Assembly: GCA_026545225.1 (NCBI GenBank)
Contig: CM048846.1
Span: 87,437,270 to 87,501,269, forward strand
Origin: Cornus controversa
Lineage: Eukaryota > Streptophyta > Magnoliopsida > Cornales > Cornaceae
DNA: 64,000 bases
Direction of reading: 5' to 3'
Under the pieces are notes generated by a model. That model was not told the origin of the DNA. It worked only from the letters and a program-made list of their open reading frames with translations, and did not search any database. This document shows, in pieces, positions 36,830 through 50,600 of the stretch (within the stretch, counting starts at the first letter, position 1; every line of letters starts with the position of its first letter). Position numbers and translations under genes: made by a program.

Positions 36830-39700
36830 GTTTAAAAACACTCAACTTTAAAGAAAACAAACTTAACAACATTCGATAATAGAATGTAATCCTATCCAAA
36901 CCAAATTAATTTTTCATCTTTTTGGCGGCTTTTTTCTAATAAAAAAAATTTTAATTCATGAAATCAATTTGGTTTTGTGTGGTTCGTATTAGTATAATTT
37001 TGATGCTCACTTTAATTCAATTTAGTTTGATTCGATTCCGTTTCAATTTTTTTAATTGGCTGTCATTTTACTAGTAAATCTAACATTCATGTGCACCAAT
37101 ACCCTTTTATACCATTCACTACCGAATTTCCAAGTTGGCCAAGTCAATCCCGACTTAGCCAAGTCCACCCCATTTCCTCTCTAATTCTGTCCGACTCAGC
37201 GCAATTCCTCTCTAATATAGTTATGACTGAGGTTAATAAATAAATAATAATATAAAATCAGTTTCATTTATGTTTGTTTGGCAGGAGAGACGGAAATTTT
37301 GATGGGACCATAGAGAAAGATAAAAAATAAATTTAATTGGTAGAATAAAAGAGTTTAGATATTAGTTTGGTTTAAATTTCATATTTTTAACTCTTTATCT
37401 TCTTAAATTATAAAACTACCCTTGGTTTTATCAAAAAGGTTTCACGTAAAGATAAATCGTAACCGATCCTTCAGTTAATAAATGAAATTATCAAAATGGT
37501 CTTCTTTTATTTAAATAAATTTAAGAGTTAAATTTACAAAACTTTCTTATACTTTTATTTTTTGACACTTTATTGCTTGTACTATCAAACTATCTCTTGT
37601 ACTGTACACAAAAATGAGTTTGTGTATACATAGTTTATTAATTATCAAAAATATCATGGATCATTGTTTATTTTTAATATAATAGATTATATAGTTTGCA
37701 ATGTCATATATTATTTATAAGATTATATTATACGTATTAGCTAACAGTAACAAAATTAATTATATATACATTATAATGTACTTGTCATTATTGTTGACTC
37801 CATCTTATAAGAATTTTATGTAATAGCATTTTCCTAGGAATATTGTTGATGTGGTATTCTCAGCAAATACAAGCTCTCTATTTATTTTAAAAATTACAAA
37901 TTTCTCTGCAATCAGTGAGAAGTGGAAAGCTTGCACTTTTTGGAGATATCACATCATCGTAATTTCCAGAGTATTGTATACTTTTTCAGCATTGACTCCG
38001 TTACTTATTGCATCTTTTGTTCTAGAAGTTTGAATTTCTTCTCCGTTTGATGGGAAGGAAGAAATTTGGATAGAAGGGAGAGAAGGAGGAATGAATGAAA
38101 AAAATAGAATGAGGTATTACGTTTACTTTGTTTGCTATACGAGAATGGAAGAGAGATAAGGGCAATTTTGTAATTTAAAATATTTTTAATAGCCTTATTT
38201 TTTTATTCGTCCAAAATTAATCCAAAGAGAGGACAGAAAGAAACAAAAACTACCCTACAAATATAATACCACTTTTAAACTTTAGCTATTTACAAAATCA
38301 GTTGTTAAACCCTACTAAAAACTATCTTCATTTTAATAGTTTATACAACAAGAGTATATTGGTAGAAAAATATAAAACATCTTTTTACTATTTCAACCTC
38401 TCCATTCAACCAAACAAAAAAAAAAGGAAGGTAACTTCTAGAAGAAAACAAAAAAGGAAAAAAAATGGCCCTTGATCCTAGAAGAAAAGAAATAATATGG
38501 GTAGAGAATTTATATGATAATGAAATAGATGCAAGGGAATATATTGAAAAAAGAATGAAAAAAATTAAAACAAAAAGATTGTATAATACAAATTTGTTAG
38601 ATTTCAATAGTAAAATTAATAATCATTTAAGTCAAAAGAAACTAAGTGCAATAAATAATGTAGTTATTTTAGCTTTAGTAACACCAGAAGCAAAAAAAAA
38701 AAGGAATTAAACACAAGGATTAATAGATAAATACGGCGAAAAAGAACATGAAGTAATTCGTATATATAAATAAATATGATTAGTGGAAATGTTAAAGACA
38801 AGGGAACATAAAGCAGTAGATTTAGCATATAAAATTTATTTTTTCATTTTTTATTGTGGTATCATCTCATACTTGTATTTTATTTTTTTTAAATTTGTCA
38901 TATCGCTGAATAATAAAAAATAAATTATTTGATAGGATGAAACACAATAAAAAAATTTGTAGATATTATTTTATAATTTTAAACTTCACATAAACTAATA
39001 CACATTTAACATGTGAATTTTTTTTATTCATAAAATAATATGACATAATTTTATAATAAATAAGACTAATTACATTTTTCTATCTCATCAACAAAGCAAA
39101 TTACTAATTTTTTTTCGGTTCGGCTCACGAGACTCTTGTTGGAATCTCATCGAATGTGAGGTACGTATTTAAATGTTGCACATAATTTGCAAGTCATTGC
39201 ATGCAAATTATGTGCAATAATCATTTTTTGGGTAAATTATTTTTACCTCCCTTAATATTTGACTTAATTACCCTTAAATTAATTTTTTTACAAAATTACT
39301 ATGACATATCTATCAGACTAACGATTAAATTTGATATATCATTACAAAAGTATTGTTAAGCTATAATGCTTTTGTGTAAAAATAATCTCAATTTATAATA
39401 ATTTGACAGAGATTAACATGTTATATATATATATATTTCCATCAATACCACATGAGCGTTCTTGTCACTTAGGATAGTGTTGGTATTTTGATTTTTTTAT
39501 GCTAATTAACTTTAATGAAGTTGATTGTAAATTAACGATAGAAGTACTCGAAATGAAGTTAACCATTTAAATTTTAACACCATATTTTAAAAACTTTAAC
39601 CCTATGATAATCAGATAAAATCTGAAAAAATTTCAGAATAATTTACCTTCTTTTTTTTTTACCCTTTCCTTTCATCCCTTACATCTAACCTAACGTTGGG
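36830..39700. other. EPSIN1-VPS32 divergent intergenic region
   Basis: AT-rich, with no clear host gene. A lysine-rich open stretch at 38465-38710 (MALDPRRKEIIWVENLYDN) is discussed among the findings. The segment GGGTAAATTATTTTTACC near 39229, with ATAATTTACC near 39640 in inverse, may be a decayed MITE related to the one at 58054. A pyrimidine-rich patch (CTCTCTTCCTCTCC, 39718-39736) lies about 500 bases before the VPS32 ATG and could mark its core promoter. Confidence 0.45.
38465..38710 (+). pseudogene. unrecognised lysine-rich coding-like remnant
   Basis: 81 codons starting MALDPRRKEIIWVENLYDN and containing SKINNHLSQKKLSAINN. Similar lysine- and glutamate-rich amino-acid use continues for roughly 120 bases to the right. 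The style resembles the caulimovirid fossil at 2.4-6.6 kb, but no diagnostic motif is present. If viral it is a small broken fragment. A chance frame in AT-rich DNA is also possible. Confidence 0.25.
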
Positions 39701-39985
39701 CCAATAACATCACTCCATCTCTCTCTTCCTCTCCTTTATATCGTCAATTTCTCCCTCCTACAAACAAAACGTTGACTTTTTATACTTAAACGATGATTTG
39801 TCTGTCACATAAACATAACTCACAAACCGTCACCTACTCTCTTTCTGCATAAGCAATCAGAGAGAGATCTTTTCCTCTCCAATTTCATAGCTTTTTCTCT
39901 AACTACAAACTCAAATTCCACCAATTTGATTCTCTCACTCGTCGTTTTACTTCAATCAAACCCCAACTTTGATTTCAACTCACAG

Positions 39986-40152
39986 GTCAGTTTTGAATTA
40001 TTCTCTTTCACATACACATATATAATTATATATATATATGTATATATTTATATATATGTATTCAGTATTATCTATAACCATGAAGATCTATCTACGTTTT
40101 AACGGATCGGTGGATGACATGGAATGATTAAAGTACTTTGATGTTATTGCAG
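39986..40152 (+). promoter_or_regulatory. VPS32 5' UTR intron
   Basis: CAACTCACAG|GTCAGTTTTG at the left and TTATTGCAG|GGTTTGAA at the right give a plausible GT-AG intron 75 bases before the ATG. It contains a TA-rich run (40018-40060). Leader introns are common in constitutively expressed plant genes. Inferred, without transcript data. Confidence 0.5.
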
Positions 40153-40226
40153 GGTTTGAATAATTTGATCTTCTTGATCTTGTTGGAGCAGATCATAAAG
40201 TTAGATCAGTAAACAATATATCAGCT

Positions 40227-42905
40227 ATGTTTTCGCGAATTTTCGGAAAACCTAAGCAAGAATCCAATACTGTTGCAACGTTAGACAAATTAAATGAGGT
40301 ATGGTTTCGATCAGATTCTGTAACCATGAAATGGTTTCTTGACGTAATTGGTTAATGTACGTATGTGCTTGTGGTACATGTAATTTTTTGGCAGAAGTTA
40401 CTATACAATGTAAATGAGACTTGGAATTTGAAAATCATGATTTCTCGATGTAGTTTATTGATTTTTTATGTAAAGTTGTTAAATTGTTCATTAGGAAGAT
40501 AAAACTCGAATGGTGTAAATGAGCTTTTTATTGTGGTTAATGTTTTACACCTTAATTCAACTTTTGATGCTTTTTATTTTCTAGATTTAATGGAATGCAC
40601 TTATTTTATATCCCATGCTTATCCTTCTCAATGCTTAATGGTCATTTTATTATCGATATTCTTACCCATTAAATACCATTAGCTGAACACCTACTTCTTG
40701 TTGTTTAATAGTCCATATATGGTGCATGGCGCTTGTTGAAAACATAAGCGGTCAATGTTGTTTGAAAGTAGGGAATAGAGATTGGCAAATTATTGAGTTA
40801 ATATGGTTCAAAGATTTCTTTAATTCTTTAGACTTTGTTACATTATGTGGCGGAGGTCGTTTGAAAGTAGGGAACAATAATCAACAAATTCTAGAAATAA
40901 CATAGTTTAAAGATCCCTTTTCATTAGTACTTGGCCTATACTTGTCGATTTGCAGCAATAAAAATGTAATGCATGTATAACTAGAGTTCTTAAGTGACCC
41001 ATGTATTCCAACAACACAGTCAAGTGAATTTTCAGTAATTAGTTAATTGTTTGTCTGTTGCTTGGCTTCTATTATCCACCTTGGAAAATTGTGGTCATGC
41101 AGAATTCTTTAAAATTTGAGACTAGGTAGTAACCCAACTGATGGTGCTAGCATAAGACTTATTATACTTAAACCTCTTATATTATATTAATTATTTTTAT
41201 GGGAGTCACAAAAATCTACTATTAGATTAACTGAGGGCGGGCCTTGGTGCACCGGTAAGGTTGCTCCATTGTGACTTGTAGGCTGGAAAAATTTGTTGCC
41301 TATAGGCGTCTCTTTGTTAGGACTTGGACCTTCTTTAGTAATCATTTCCTTGCCATGTCAGCAAGCAATAAGGTGTTTCTTTCCCCATGAAAGAGCTAAT
41401 TTCTAATTTTCATGATAATAGAATGCTACTTGTTAGCTTTATTGCATCAATTTCCTTCCATTTGCTACAAATTTGTTTTGGTATTACATGCAGACACTTG
41501 AAATGCTAGAGAAAAAGGAGAAAGTTCTTCTAAAGAAAGCTGCTGCAGAGGTTGAAAAGGCGAAGGAATTTACTAGAGCAAAGAACAAAAGGGGTACGAT
41601 CATAATAGTTTAGAATAGTTACCTGCAAAAGAACATATTTCATTTAAGGCTCCTTTGAAGAAATACTCAATATAAGATTAATGCTCTCTGTTCTTCTCCA
41701 CTACAATGTCAAATTTGTAGCTTGATCTACAGGCTAGATGCTTTAATCTGGTATTTTATCATGTTGATACCCTGATGAGATTGTATCATTCCATTGTTCT
41801 TTAAGTAACATGTCAATGCAGTCCAATTTATTGCCTTTTTTTTTTCCTGCGTCATTTTTGTCTTTCAGGAAATGGAATCATTCAAACAGATGGTGACCTT
41901 TCCTTCTATAATGCTTTTTTCCCCCTAATTGAAACTCACACATCCACTTCGCCCTCTGTGTATGTGTGTGTGTGTTGGGGGGAGACTTGAACCCTCGACC
42001 TTCCACTTTGGAAGGTGAGGAAGTAGCACTAAACTTCAGCCCTTCGTCTTTATAATGTTTCTGTTTCTCTATTCAGTAGTATCTCTATCTAAATGATGAA
42101 TATGTACCTTCAAATTAAGGGTTACAATAGAGCGATATGTAGGATGTGCAAACACCTTTCAAAGTCGTCTGACTTCACACTAGAGCTTGGTTCATTATAT
42201 TTAGTTTTCTTCATATTTACTCTCCTTACCATTATTTGTTATTGTCTTTTGTAATGATGTTTCCTGTTAAAATAGTCCACCGGAAATCAATTATGTGGAG
42301 CTTCCCTAGAAAGTTATATTGTTTGGAATGATCTCCTACTCTTATTATTTTGCTCCTGGTTCCGGCATCCATACTTTTAATCCCGATCATGACCTTTTAA
42401 CACCATGATTATGTTGAATTATCTTGGCGTAGATGCTACGTCATCTGCACTTTCGTATTTGGAATTTTGTTTGTTCATCAATTATTTAGAAAAAGGCATG
42501 ATGCAGTAGGATTACTTGGATTGGTAATGCTAAAGATGCATCTGCAAAAACCTTCTGCTATTTGATTTTACTGTTTCTTAGGGAATAGTCTAACTTAATG
42601 CTGTTATGCAGCGGCAATACAATGTTTGAAGAGGAAGAGGCTCTATGAACAACAAGTTGAACAGCTTGGAAATTTTCAATTGCGCATTCATGATCAGGTA
42701 CTCTCATTGATGGAGCCAGAAAATTATTTCACTGAGGGCGGCCTTGAACAACAATGAAATAAAATCAAACTACCATAATAAATAAAAGAATTTTAATATT
42801 AATTGATATTTTTATTGAGTACAATGCAACTTGATTGCAAAACTTAGAACCATAATAAGCAAAGAAATGAATTTCATTATCATCAAATTTATTATATATG
42901 CGTAC

Positions 42906-42958
<53 letters not shown>

Positions 42959-43001
42959 CGAAAGCGAAGAGTGAAAACTAAACTGATCTATCTTCACAAG
43001 A

Positions 43002-43035
<34 letters not shown>

Positions 43036-46000
43036 CGATGGATGTGGGCAGAGAGCGAGAAAACAAGTGAGACTTAGAGAAAGTCGTTTAATTAGAGCCC
43101 AAAATATAGTAGGGCAGGTATACATAATGGGATTTTGTCATAATTTAGTGTGGGTCGCCTTTAGGATTCTAATAAAATTATAGGTAGGTAATATAAATAA
43201 ATAAAAAAATCAGTGGGGTGGACACCCCACTGGGTACTATGTAGATCCATGCCCGGGTGCTTTTGTAGTGTTTTGTTAGGAAACCATCTAATCTTTCTGT
43301 TAATCTGTTTTGTATTTATGTTTTTTTTATTATTATTCTAAATAATTTAATAATTTTGCCTTTGTATTTCAGATGATAATGCTAGAAGGTGCAAAAGCTA
43401 CAACGGAGACTGTTGATGCTTTGAGAACCGGAGCATCTGCAATGAAAGCCATGCAGAAGGCAACGTAAGTTGTATCTCACAATATGTAGCTTCCATTAAG
43501 CTGAATATATTATCAGCACATTGTTGCGTTATCCAGAATATATTTGAATTACTTGCAATTTTGAACTATTCAACCACAAAAATTCCTCCTTCATAATAGT
43601 CTCTGAGCAAACCTTAGCTTTTTCAAAGAATAGCCTTGTTCCTCCTATTACTAAATCTATTGAAGAGAGCAACTGCATACAGAGTAAAGATTGTGTCTTT
43701 TGGCCTGGGACCGATGAATATAATTGATGGATTTAGGATAGCTTTTTTTTAGGGAAGTATGGTCTGACAAGCATGAGGATGAGAGTTTTGAGTCTGATAA
43801 TACTACAAAAGTTTATATCTGTCTCTAATCTCACACTTCTAGCATCCGTATAGTCGGGGCCAGCAACAGGTAATGCCATAATGGCATTTAGGATAGATTC
43901 TGTACATTGAGCTGGAGGGAAATTAGAAAAGTAATCCGTTTGAAATCACCATTTGGCAGTTAGATATATAGCTTGGTGACTGTTTTATGATCCTGCTCAA
44001 AAAGAGGACACTTTGAATTATCCACTTCGGACCTTTCAGCTGGGATATCTGTAAAAATGCGAGCATTGCATGCAATACTCCATAGAAGAATTTAATCTGT
44101 TGACTTTCTATAGTTTTTGCCATTTCTGAGTGCTCAAAAAAGGGATGCAAAAATATGTCATTACTGCTGGCTTTTGAAACAGACTTATTTGAGAATTCGC
44201 CAGAAGAGCTTAGGAAAGATCCCATTTTGTCAGGAATGTCAAATACTGGGAAGTGGTTATCTTGATGAGGGCAATAGATGGTTGATTAGAAAATAGTTGT
44301 AGCTGGTCCTCTATGCATAGATGAGCTTCTGAATATATTAGATCATCCGATAGTCTGGGAGGAGCATCAAATCACAGGATGGATTGCTTTAAGATTTTCT
44401 CAAAAAGGCAGCCAAGCATCTGCCCTAAAATGAACAGATTTACCATTAGGACCATTACCAATGATGAAACCTGCCCCTCTAGAAATAAGATTTCTGCAGC
44501 TTAGGATGGCTTCCTTATATACAAGTCCGAAGGGTTCTTCCCTATGGGCATGGATAAAAAACCTTCTGTAATATTTCTGCTTTAGATTGCTTTATACACA
44601 ACTTGATTTTACATGTTATGTAGGACTGATGGACTCATTTTTAGATAAGTATTTGGCATGCTAATTATCATTGAAGGGAAAGTGCATTTGAGGCTACTAC
44701 ATGTCAATCTAGTGTCAGATCTTGGTATATGGCATTCGCAGCCTCAATATAAGCTAGGGCTGCAACCCGGGTGGGTTGGCGGGTTGAAGGGTCAATCCAA
44801 GCTCAACCCGAGGTATGGCATTTTCAACCTAGGTCCACCGCACTCAACCTGACCATCAAATCCGGGAGTCTAACCCGAACAGAACCTGTCAGGTTATGAT
44901 AGGTTGTTGAGGGCGTCGGATTTGTAGTCAAAACTCAAAAAACAGAAGCAAATTTCCTACAAAAAGCTCATCAAAATCTATAAATATAATTAAATCAGAG
45001 CAAAATTTCAAACCTAAATCAACAAAATTCTTTCTGAAAAAATACCACAAATATTGATTTTGTACACAAGGTTTCATATTTGTAATCTACATCACAAAGT
45101 TGATCAGATCATAACAAGATGGAGATCAACCAACAAGGAGGCGAGAAGGAACTGAGGTTTCAACCATGCTAGATCTGGTTGTTTAAGCTGAGATTGACGA
45201 TTTGAGGTAATACACTATGGATTTACAAGGTGAACGGAACCATGAGGCAATGACCGACAACGGCGAACTGGCATGAGACGAGGAATGTTGTTGATTGAGC
45301 TGAGAGGTCACAGTGATGAGAATGTAGTAGCTGTTGAGGTGGTGCGATTGTGGCTGTAGCGATTAGGACTCTAATCTCTCTCTCTCTCAAACATAGTGGC
45401 TAGGGTTAAGAATGACAGGTTTCACCTTAGGTCTATGAAATATTTATACAATGGATATCAACTATATCAATGGTGAGGATTTATTCACTAATAATTTAAT
45501 AGAAAATTAATAAATTATCATATTAATCCAGGTTTAAGTCGAGCTTGACTTTTCAACCTCTCAACCCAAGTCCAGCCCGAATTAAGGTCAGTTAAGAAAT
45601 CTGAACCCAAGTATTTAAAATACTAGCCCAAGCCCGCTTAAACTTTGGGTTGGGCTTGGGCTAGGTTGGACCAGACCGAGTTGCACCCCTAATATAAGGA
45701 CTGCGTCCTCTATTTTCAGATTGTGGCAAGTTATCTTTCTCTATATTACATGGACCCACGTATGTGTGTCGGGTGCACTTATACGTCTAAGCGTTGGATT
45801 TTTCAAACCTCCAAACCAAAGGACACAGAAACACAAATATTCATAGTATTTAATATTTTTTGTTTATTTTCTATAATGCAGTAATGTTTTCATTCATTTT
45901 AAAGCAGTAATGTTACAAAAAGAATAATAAGAAAATTATATGTACAATAATATTATAAACTTGAAATATTGTAGATGCATGTCGAATATCTGGATCGTGA

Positions 46001-46501
46001 TCAAAGATGGGAGCTACCTTCTGTTAATTCATTACTTTTCACAAATTCACACTACTTATTTAAGAAAATTTCCTTTGTATCATGTTTCTCTGATAGCATC
46101 TTGAAAAAGCAGGAACATCGATGATGTGGACAAAACGATGGATGAGATCAATGAGCAGACCGAGAACATGAAACAGATTCAGGAGGCATTGTCGACACCC
46201 ATTGGTGCGGCAGCCGATTTTGATGAAGTATGGTTTTTATATTTTTGGAATTCCATATGGTGCAATTCTTCCTTTAAAGAAGATACAATTTACGGCTGTT
46301 TTATTACAGGACGAACTTGAAGCGGAGCTCGAAGAACTAGAAGGAGCTGAGTTGGAGGAACAACTTCTCCAGCCTGCCACTACCGCCCCTGCTGCTCCAG
46401 TCCATGTGCCTGCGGGGAGGCAGCAAACACGTCCAGCTCCTCAGAAGAACACGGCTGAGGAAGATGAGCTTGCGGCATTGCAGGCAGAAATGGCACTTTA
46501 A
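40227..46501 (+). CDS. VPS32: ESCRT-III subunit VPS32/SNF7 (CHMP4 homologue), 6 coding exons
   Basis: Coding exons: 40227-40298, 41494-41593, 42612-42697, 43373-43464, 46113-46227, 46310-46501. Total 657 bases, 218 residues, GT-AG junctions in phase. The protein starts MFSRIFGKPKQES. It has the basic helical N-terminal half of Snf7 (LEMLEKKEKVLLKKAAAEVE, KRKRLYEQQVEQLGNFQLR) and the polymerisation core (ALRTGASAMKAMQKATNIDD). An acidic C-terminal half follows (DELEAELEELEGAELEEQLL), ending in a short helix EEDELAALQAEMAL that in the family contacts Bro1/ALIX-type or MIT partners. Length and sequence match Arabidopsis SNF7.1/SNF7.2 (VPS32) throughout. It polymerises on endosomes to bud and cut intralumenal vesicles. 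Introns 1, 3 and 4 carry transposon insertions. The gene lies divergently to EPSIN1. Confidence 0.97.
41233..41350 (+). mobile_element. Au-like SINE fragment in VPS32 intron 1
   Basis: GAGGGCGGGCCTTGGTGCAC and CGGTAAGGTTGCTCCATTGT match the tRNA-related head of Au-like plant SINEs. The box B part and the T tail are not recognisable, so it is an old or 3'-eroded copy. Confidence 0.5.
42712..43256. mobile_element. unclassified TE insertion in VPS32 intron 3
   Basis: Loosely inverted ends: TGATGGAGCCAGAAAATTAT at the left and, on the other strand, GGCATGGATCTACATAGTAC at the right. This is the GGAGCCA/GGATCTACATA style of a common plant repeat. The interior has (AT)n(AG)n at 42909-42953 and (GT)n(GA)n at 42999-43036. 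Boundaries are approximate and no target duplication was confirmed. Confidence 0.4.
44755..45691. mobile_element. hAT-type non-autonomous element in VPS32 intron 4
   Basis: 937 bases with ends TAGGGCTGCAACCCGG and GAGTTGCACCCCTA, GGGTTGGCGGGTTG-type subterminal blocks, and an 8-bp target duplication with one mismatch (ATATAAGC at 44747-44754, ATATAAGG at 45692-45699). There is no transposase coding. It contributes over a third of the 2.6-kb intron. Confidence 0.92.
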
Positions 46502-47458
46502 AGAGGTCATTTGCACATGTTTTGATTTTTAACTTACAATTGTGTTCCTCAGTTTTTACTGCTGAAGTAGCAATAGAACCAAATTTTTATTAAAATTCAC
46601 AAGTCATTCTTTAGGGCTACTTGGATTGAGGCATTTTTGCACGCTTGGGAAGGGTACCATTTCAAGGCACAGTTGTCATCCCATGACTACCAATTGCCCC
46701 AAAAGTTTAAGATGTTAAGCAATGGACCTGACAATGTTTATCAAGCTGTAATGCTTAAGAATTTATGAAGGTTGAGGCATTTTAGGATTCCAAAGAATGA
46801 CTTGATTATATTTATATCTATATATATATCAATTATTATTTGTTGTATGTTCACCTACTTATGTGTTCATTCGATGTAAAACAAACAAAATTTTCGTCTA
46901 TCATTCATACTCGGTGCATGTTCTGAACTAATTAAAATAAATTTGAATGGTTTTGTTTCCTTGTGGTGTCCAGTTGCCTTTTCTTTTTTACTTTTTTGTT
47001 ATTATTTTAGTCAGTGGAACTTTGAAATTGTAAATGACCTGAATGGAGTTTTTGTTGCATTGAAACATTGAAAATAATTTGATTCAGTTATATTGGTTGT
47101 CCTTGCAGTTATCAGTACCAAGTCAGAAGAGATTGTGTGAAGATTGGATGGTACTGTGTGATGGAGGCAATTGCTTAGGTTGTCTCTACTCTCTATATTC
47201 CCAAATTTAATTTTCTTGGTGTGCATTCACTTGTAAGGAAAACATTGTACAGATGACATTAAAAGTAAATTACATTTCATCTTAAATCTGCCTCAACAAG
47301 TTTGTGAATTTGTATTTGGATATTTTCTTTGAACATGCAATGAGGTTCTCCAATTTTAAGAATTCCTGAATAAATGTAAAAAATCTACTTTGAAATATGC
47401 CTCTTTCTTTTCAGTGGTGTGTTATGTGTGTCATCATGATTGTGATGTATGTCATCAT

Positions 47459-47681
47459 GAGCCTGGATCCTCTGATGTACTGCAGGGTAGGGTTTTTCGG
47501 TAGGGTTTTTCAACACATTAAATCGGGTTTTCACACATTAAATCTATCTATTTTAGTCAGATTTAATGTGTAGAAAAATTATTGTGTGAAAAAAAGAAAG
47601 AACTAATGTGTTGAAAAACAGATTTAATGTGTCGAAAAAATAAAACACCACTATTAGAAGAGAATCAGAGGATTCGGGCTC
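47459..47681. mobile_element. short inverted-end MITE-like element
   Basis: GAGCCTGGATCCTCTGATG at the left pairs with the complement GAGCCCGAATCCTCTGAT at the right (about 16 of 18 bases). The interior has inverted pieces of AACACATTAAAT / ATTTAATGTGT, so it would fold on itself. Target duplication not identified. Confidence 0.6.
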
Positions 47682-50600
47682 TGCCATTATATGTTATTGC
47701 TTGTGATGAGATCAATGAAATCCCAAATTGCAGGAAGTGTTTCCTTTTCTTTTGAAAAACAGGTTCGACATGGTTCTGCTTTTAATGATATGGAAAATAT
47801 GATTAGAACAGTTCCATACATATCATTTTTACATCTCTCTCTCTCTTTCTCTTGAGAGAGAGAGAGAGAGAGAGGAGATTGACAAGGTCTCAATTATGTG
47901 CACAATCGAACACCATTAACTTTTGACTTGTGCATGCGCCCATTTCGCATCTGGTTAAAAATGAAATATTAGATGGTCATTAATCAAAACCACATGATGC
48001 ACTTTTTAAACACCAATTATAAAAGGTTTCAGAGTACGAAAAGTATTTTGAACAATGCCACCATATTATTAATAGGTTTCTTCAAGCGTCATTTAGGATT
48101 TTATAAGAGGAAGAGATAAAATGTTTGGAATTTTTAATAGAGAAGAAATGAAGGGAAGCTAATATATATATATATATATATATATTTGGGAGTTCATGAG
48201 GAAAAAGAAATGATTTGCTATTTTTTTATTTGTTGTTGTTTGTAGGAAGGGTAAAATAAAAAATCATTTCTCCTGCTACACAACCCAACCGGGTGATAAA
48301 AGATCGAATTCAGCATGAAATGCCAATCAAATCCAATAGATTATATAGATCATTTTCTTTCCCTTCATTTCTATCCATTTTAGGAAGAAGAAACAAGTGA
48401 GGCCAATAAAGCCAAGGGATGGTTTCCGCCCCTTCTCTTTCCCTTTTCCCTCCCTCGTTTTCTTTTCTTTCTATTTTCTCCAACTTTTTTCATTTCATTC
48501 TTATGGACCAAACACAGCATCAGAAAACTTCATTGTAGGGCCAATATGCAAGTCAAAATATGTAAATTGTTTATGAGTCAAAATATGTTATTATTGTTAG
48601 AAAATATAAAAAAAATAAATTCTTTGTCAATTACAAATTTAAATTAGTCTTTTATGGTAATGTTTTTCAAAGCATTGTAGGGTCTTTGACTTGGAAGTAG
48701 CCCATTTATTGGAAAGACCGGAGAGTCATATCACTTTAATTATAGAAGTACAATTTTTATTTTTATTTTTATTTTTCTGGCAAAATGATTAGTATTATAA
48801 GAAAAATTCTCTCATGTTGATCTAAAAATTAAATGATTGGAATTGACGGAACCAATCAAACATGTTACCGAGCATGTTCTAGTTGGGTGTTTTACAATAA
48901 TAAATTGCAGTTATGCTTGTTTAATGAATGATTGATTGACTATTTCTCAATCTTTTTGTTGTTTAATTGGATCCATTGTTTTGTCTTAATTTTATTATAA
49001 TACATCAATTTCGTAATCCTAAGGGCAGATAATGAAGTATTCTTGGGCTTCAAGTTATGGAATTTGAAACTTCTTGATAGTGTAAGGTGTTAGGGATCGA
49101 AGCAGTGGAAAATAATGTGTTAATAATGCTAAGAAATAAAAAAATATTCTATGGTCATGTAATATATAATTTTTTTAATATATATATATATATATATATA
49201 GTGTTTTATCTTTAGGGAAACCATTTGTTAAGAGTGACTTTGACTTTTATGCGGTTTTACTTTCAAGTTCCTTATGCTTTTTTTGAGAAAGTTACGTGGA
49301 CTTAAAATTATGCGCTCTTTTTTTTTTTTTTATCTCTTTAAAATAAACTATGTTTATTCATAATTTTTTATAATAATAGTATAATAGTCTATATCCTCTC
49401 TCTAAATATCCTACAAAATTATCTATTTAGACTTTTATATTACTTTTTTTTATATAAAAAAAAAATACTTATTCAATACAAATTTATTTAAACTTTTATG
49501 CATAAACACATTTTATTTAGAGATATAAAAGGGGAGCGTAATTGTAAGTTTACATAGCTTTCTCAAGAAAATATTTTTTTTCTATATTTTTAGTGAGAAA
49601 ATTAGGCGGTTATTATGGAATGTAAAATTTCCCTACTATCCAAACTCTTAAATTTTAAAAATATTTTTTATTTTTTTCTTTTTTTACTATTTCCATCTAA
49701 CCAAACGAAACGTTAAGTAATCCGTACCCTAGACCTAACTTTGAAATTTCATATCAAACATTGAGGCAAGGGAATAAAATTGAAAGGACAATAGTCATGA
49801 ATCATGAAAGATGAGCCAACCCTTATCTGGCCAGCTAAAGCATACATATTGAAAATGTCAAGTCTTGTGCAAATGGTGAAACTGTAAAACCAATTTGATT
49901 GTACACACTACCAAGTCCATGTTATAACTTGTACCTGCTATATATATATTGAGACCATTCTGAATCTAAGCCACATGATGAACAACAATTTCATCCATTG
50001 GGAAGTTACAGTTGAATTGCAGATTTAGTAAACTGACAATGACTACTAGCTTTGAATACATAATCAGAACCCTTTTAAGAGGGAAATGGGTACTGGATGG
50101 TTGTATCACATTGCATGTGGAGGTCTCAGTTATAATTTTCAAAGTATGGAACTGGTTTGTTCTGTGTGAATATTCCATTCATATACAAACAGAGGCTGTC
50201 AAAAACATAATTACACTCTCAATCAAGATTTGAGGCCTCTCAATCTTTGATCTGATTAAATTTAATTTTATTTTTGTTTTCATTACAGTAGTGTTAGGGT
50301 TTTGGGAATATTTAATAAAGTAGTTTTCATCTCACTGTATGTCTGTCGATGTGATTCGATACAATTGAAAGTCTAAGACGAAAACTTTATTCAAAGCCTC
50401 CAACACCACAACTTTTATTACTATTTTTGTCACAATTTTATTTCTTTTATTTTTAAGTAAGTTCACATTTACCACTATTCCAAATAGCCCTTAAATTACT
50501 TACACACCACGTTGCATACGTATACATTCTTATTACACACATTTTCATCACTCCCTTCACATATTTGCACAAGTCGACACATAGTAGTAGCTCTCACTCC

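Noticed and set aside
50012-50233. 73-codon open frame near 50 kb
   Set aside because: Overlaps an antisense frame of similar length, has no motif, and lies in AT-rich DNA.
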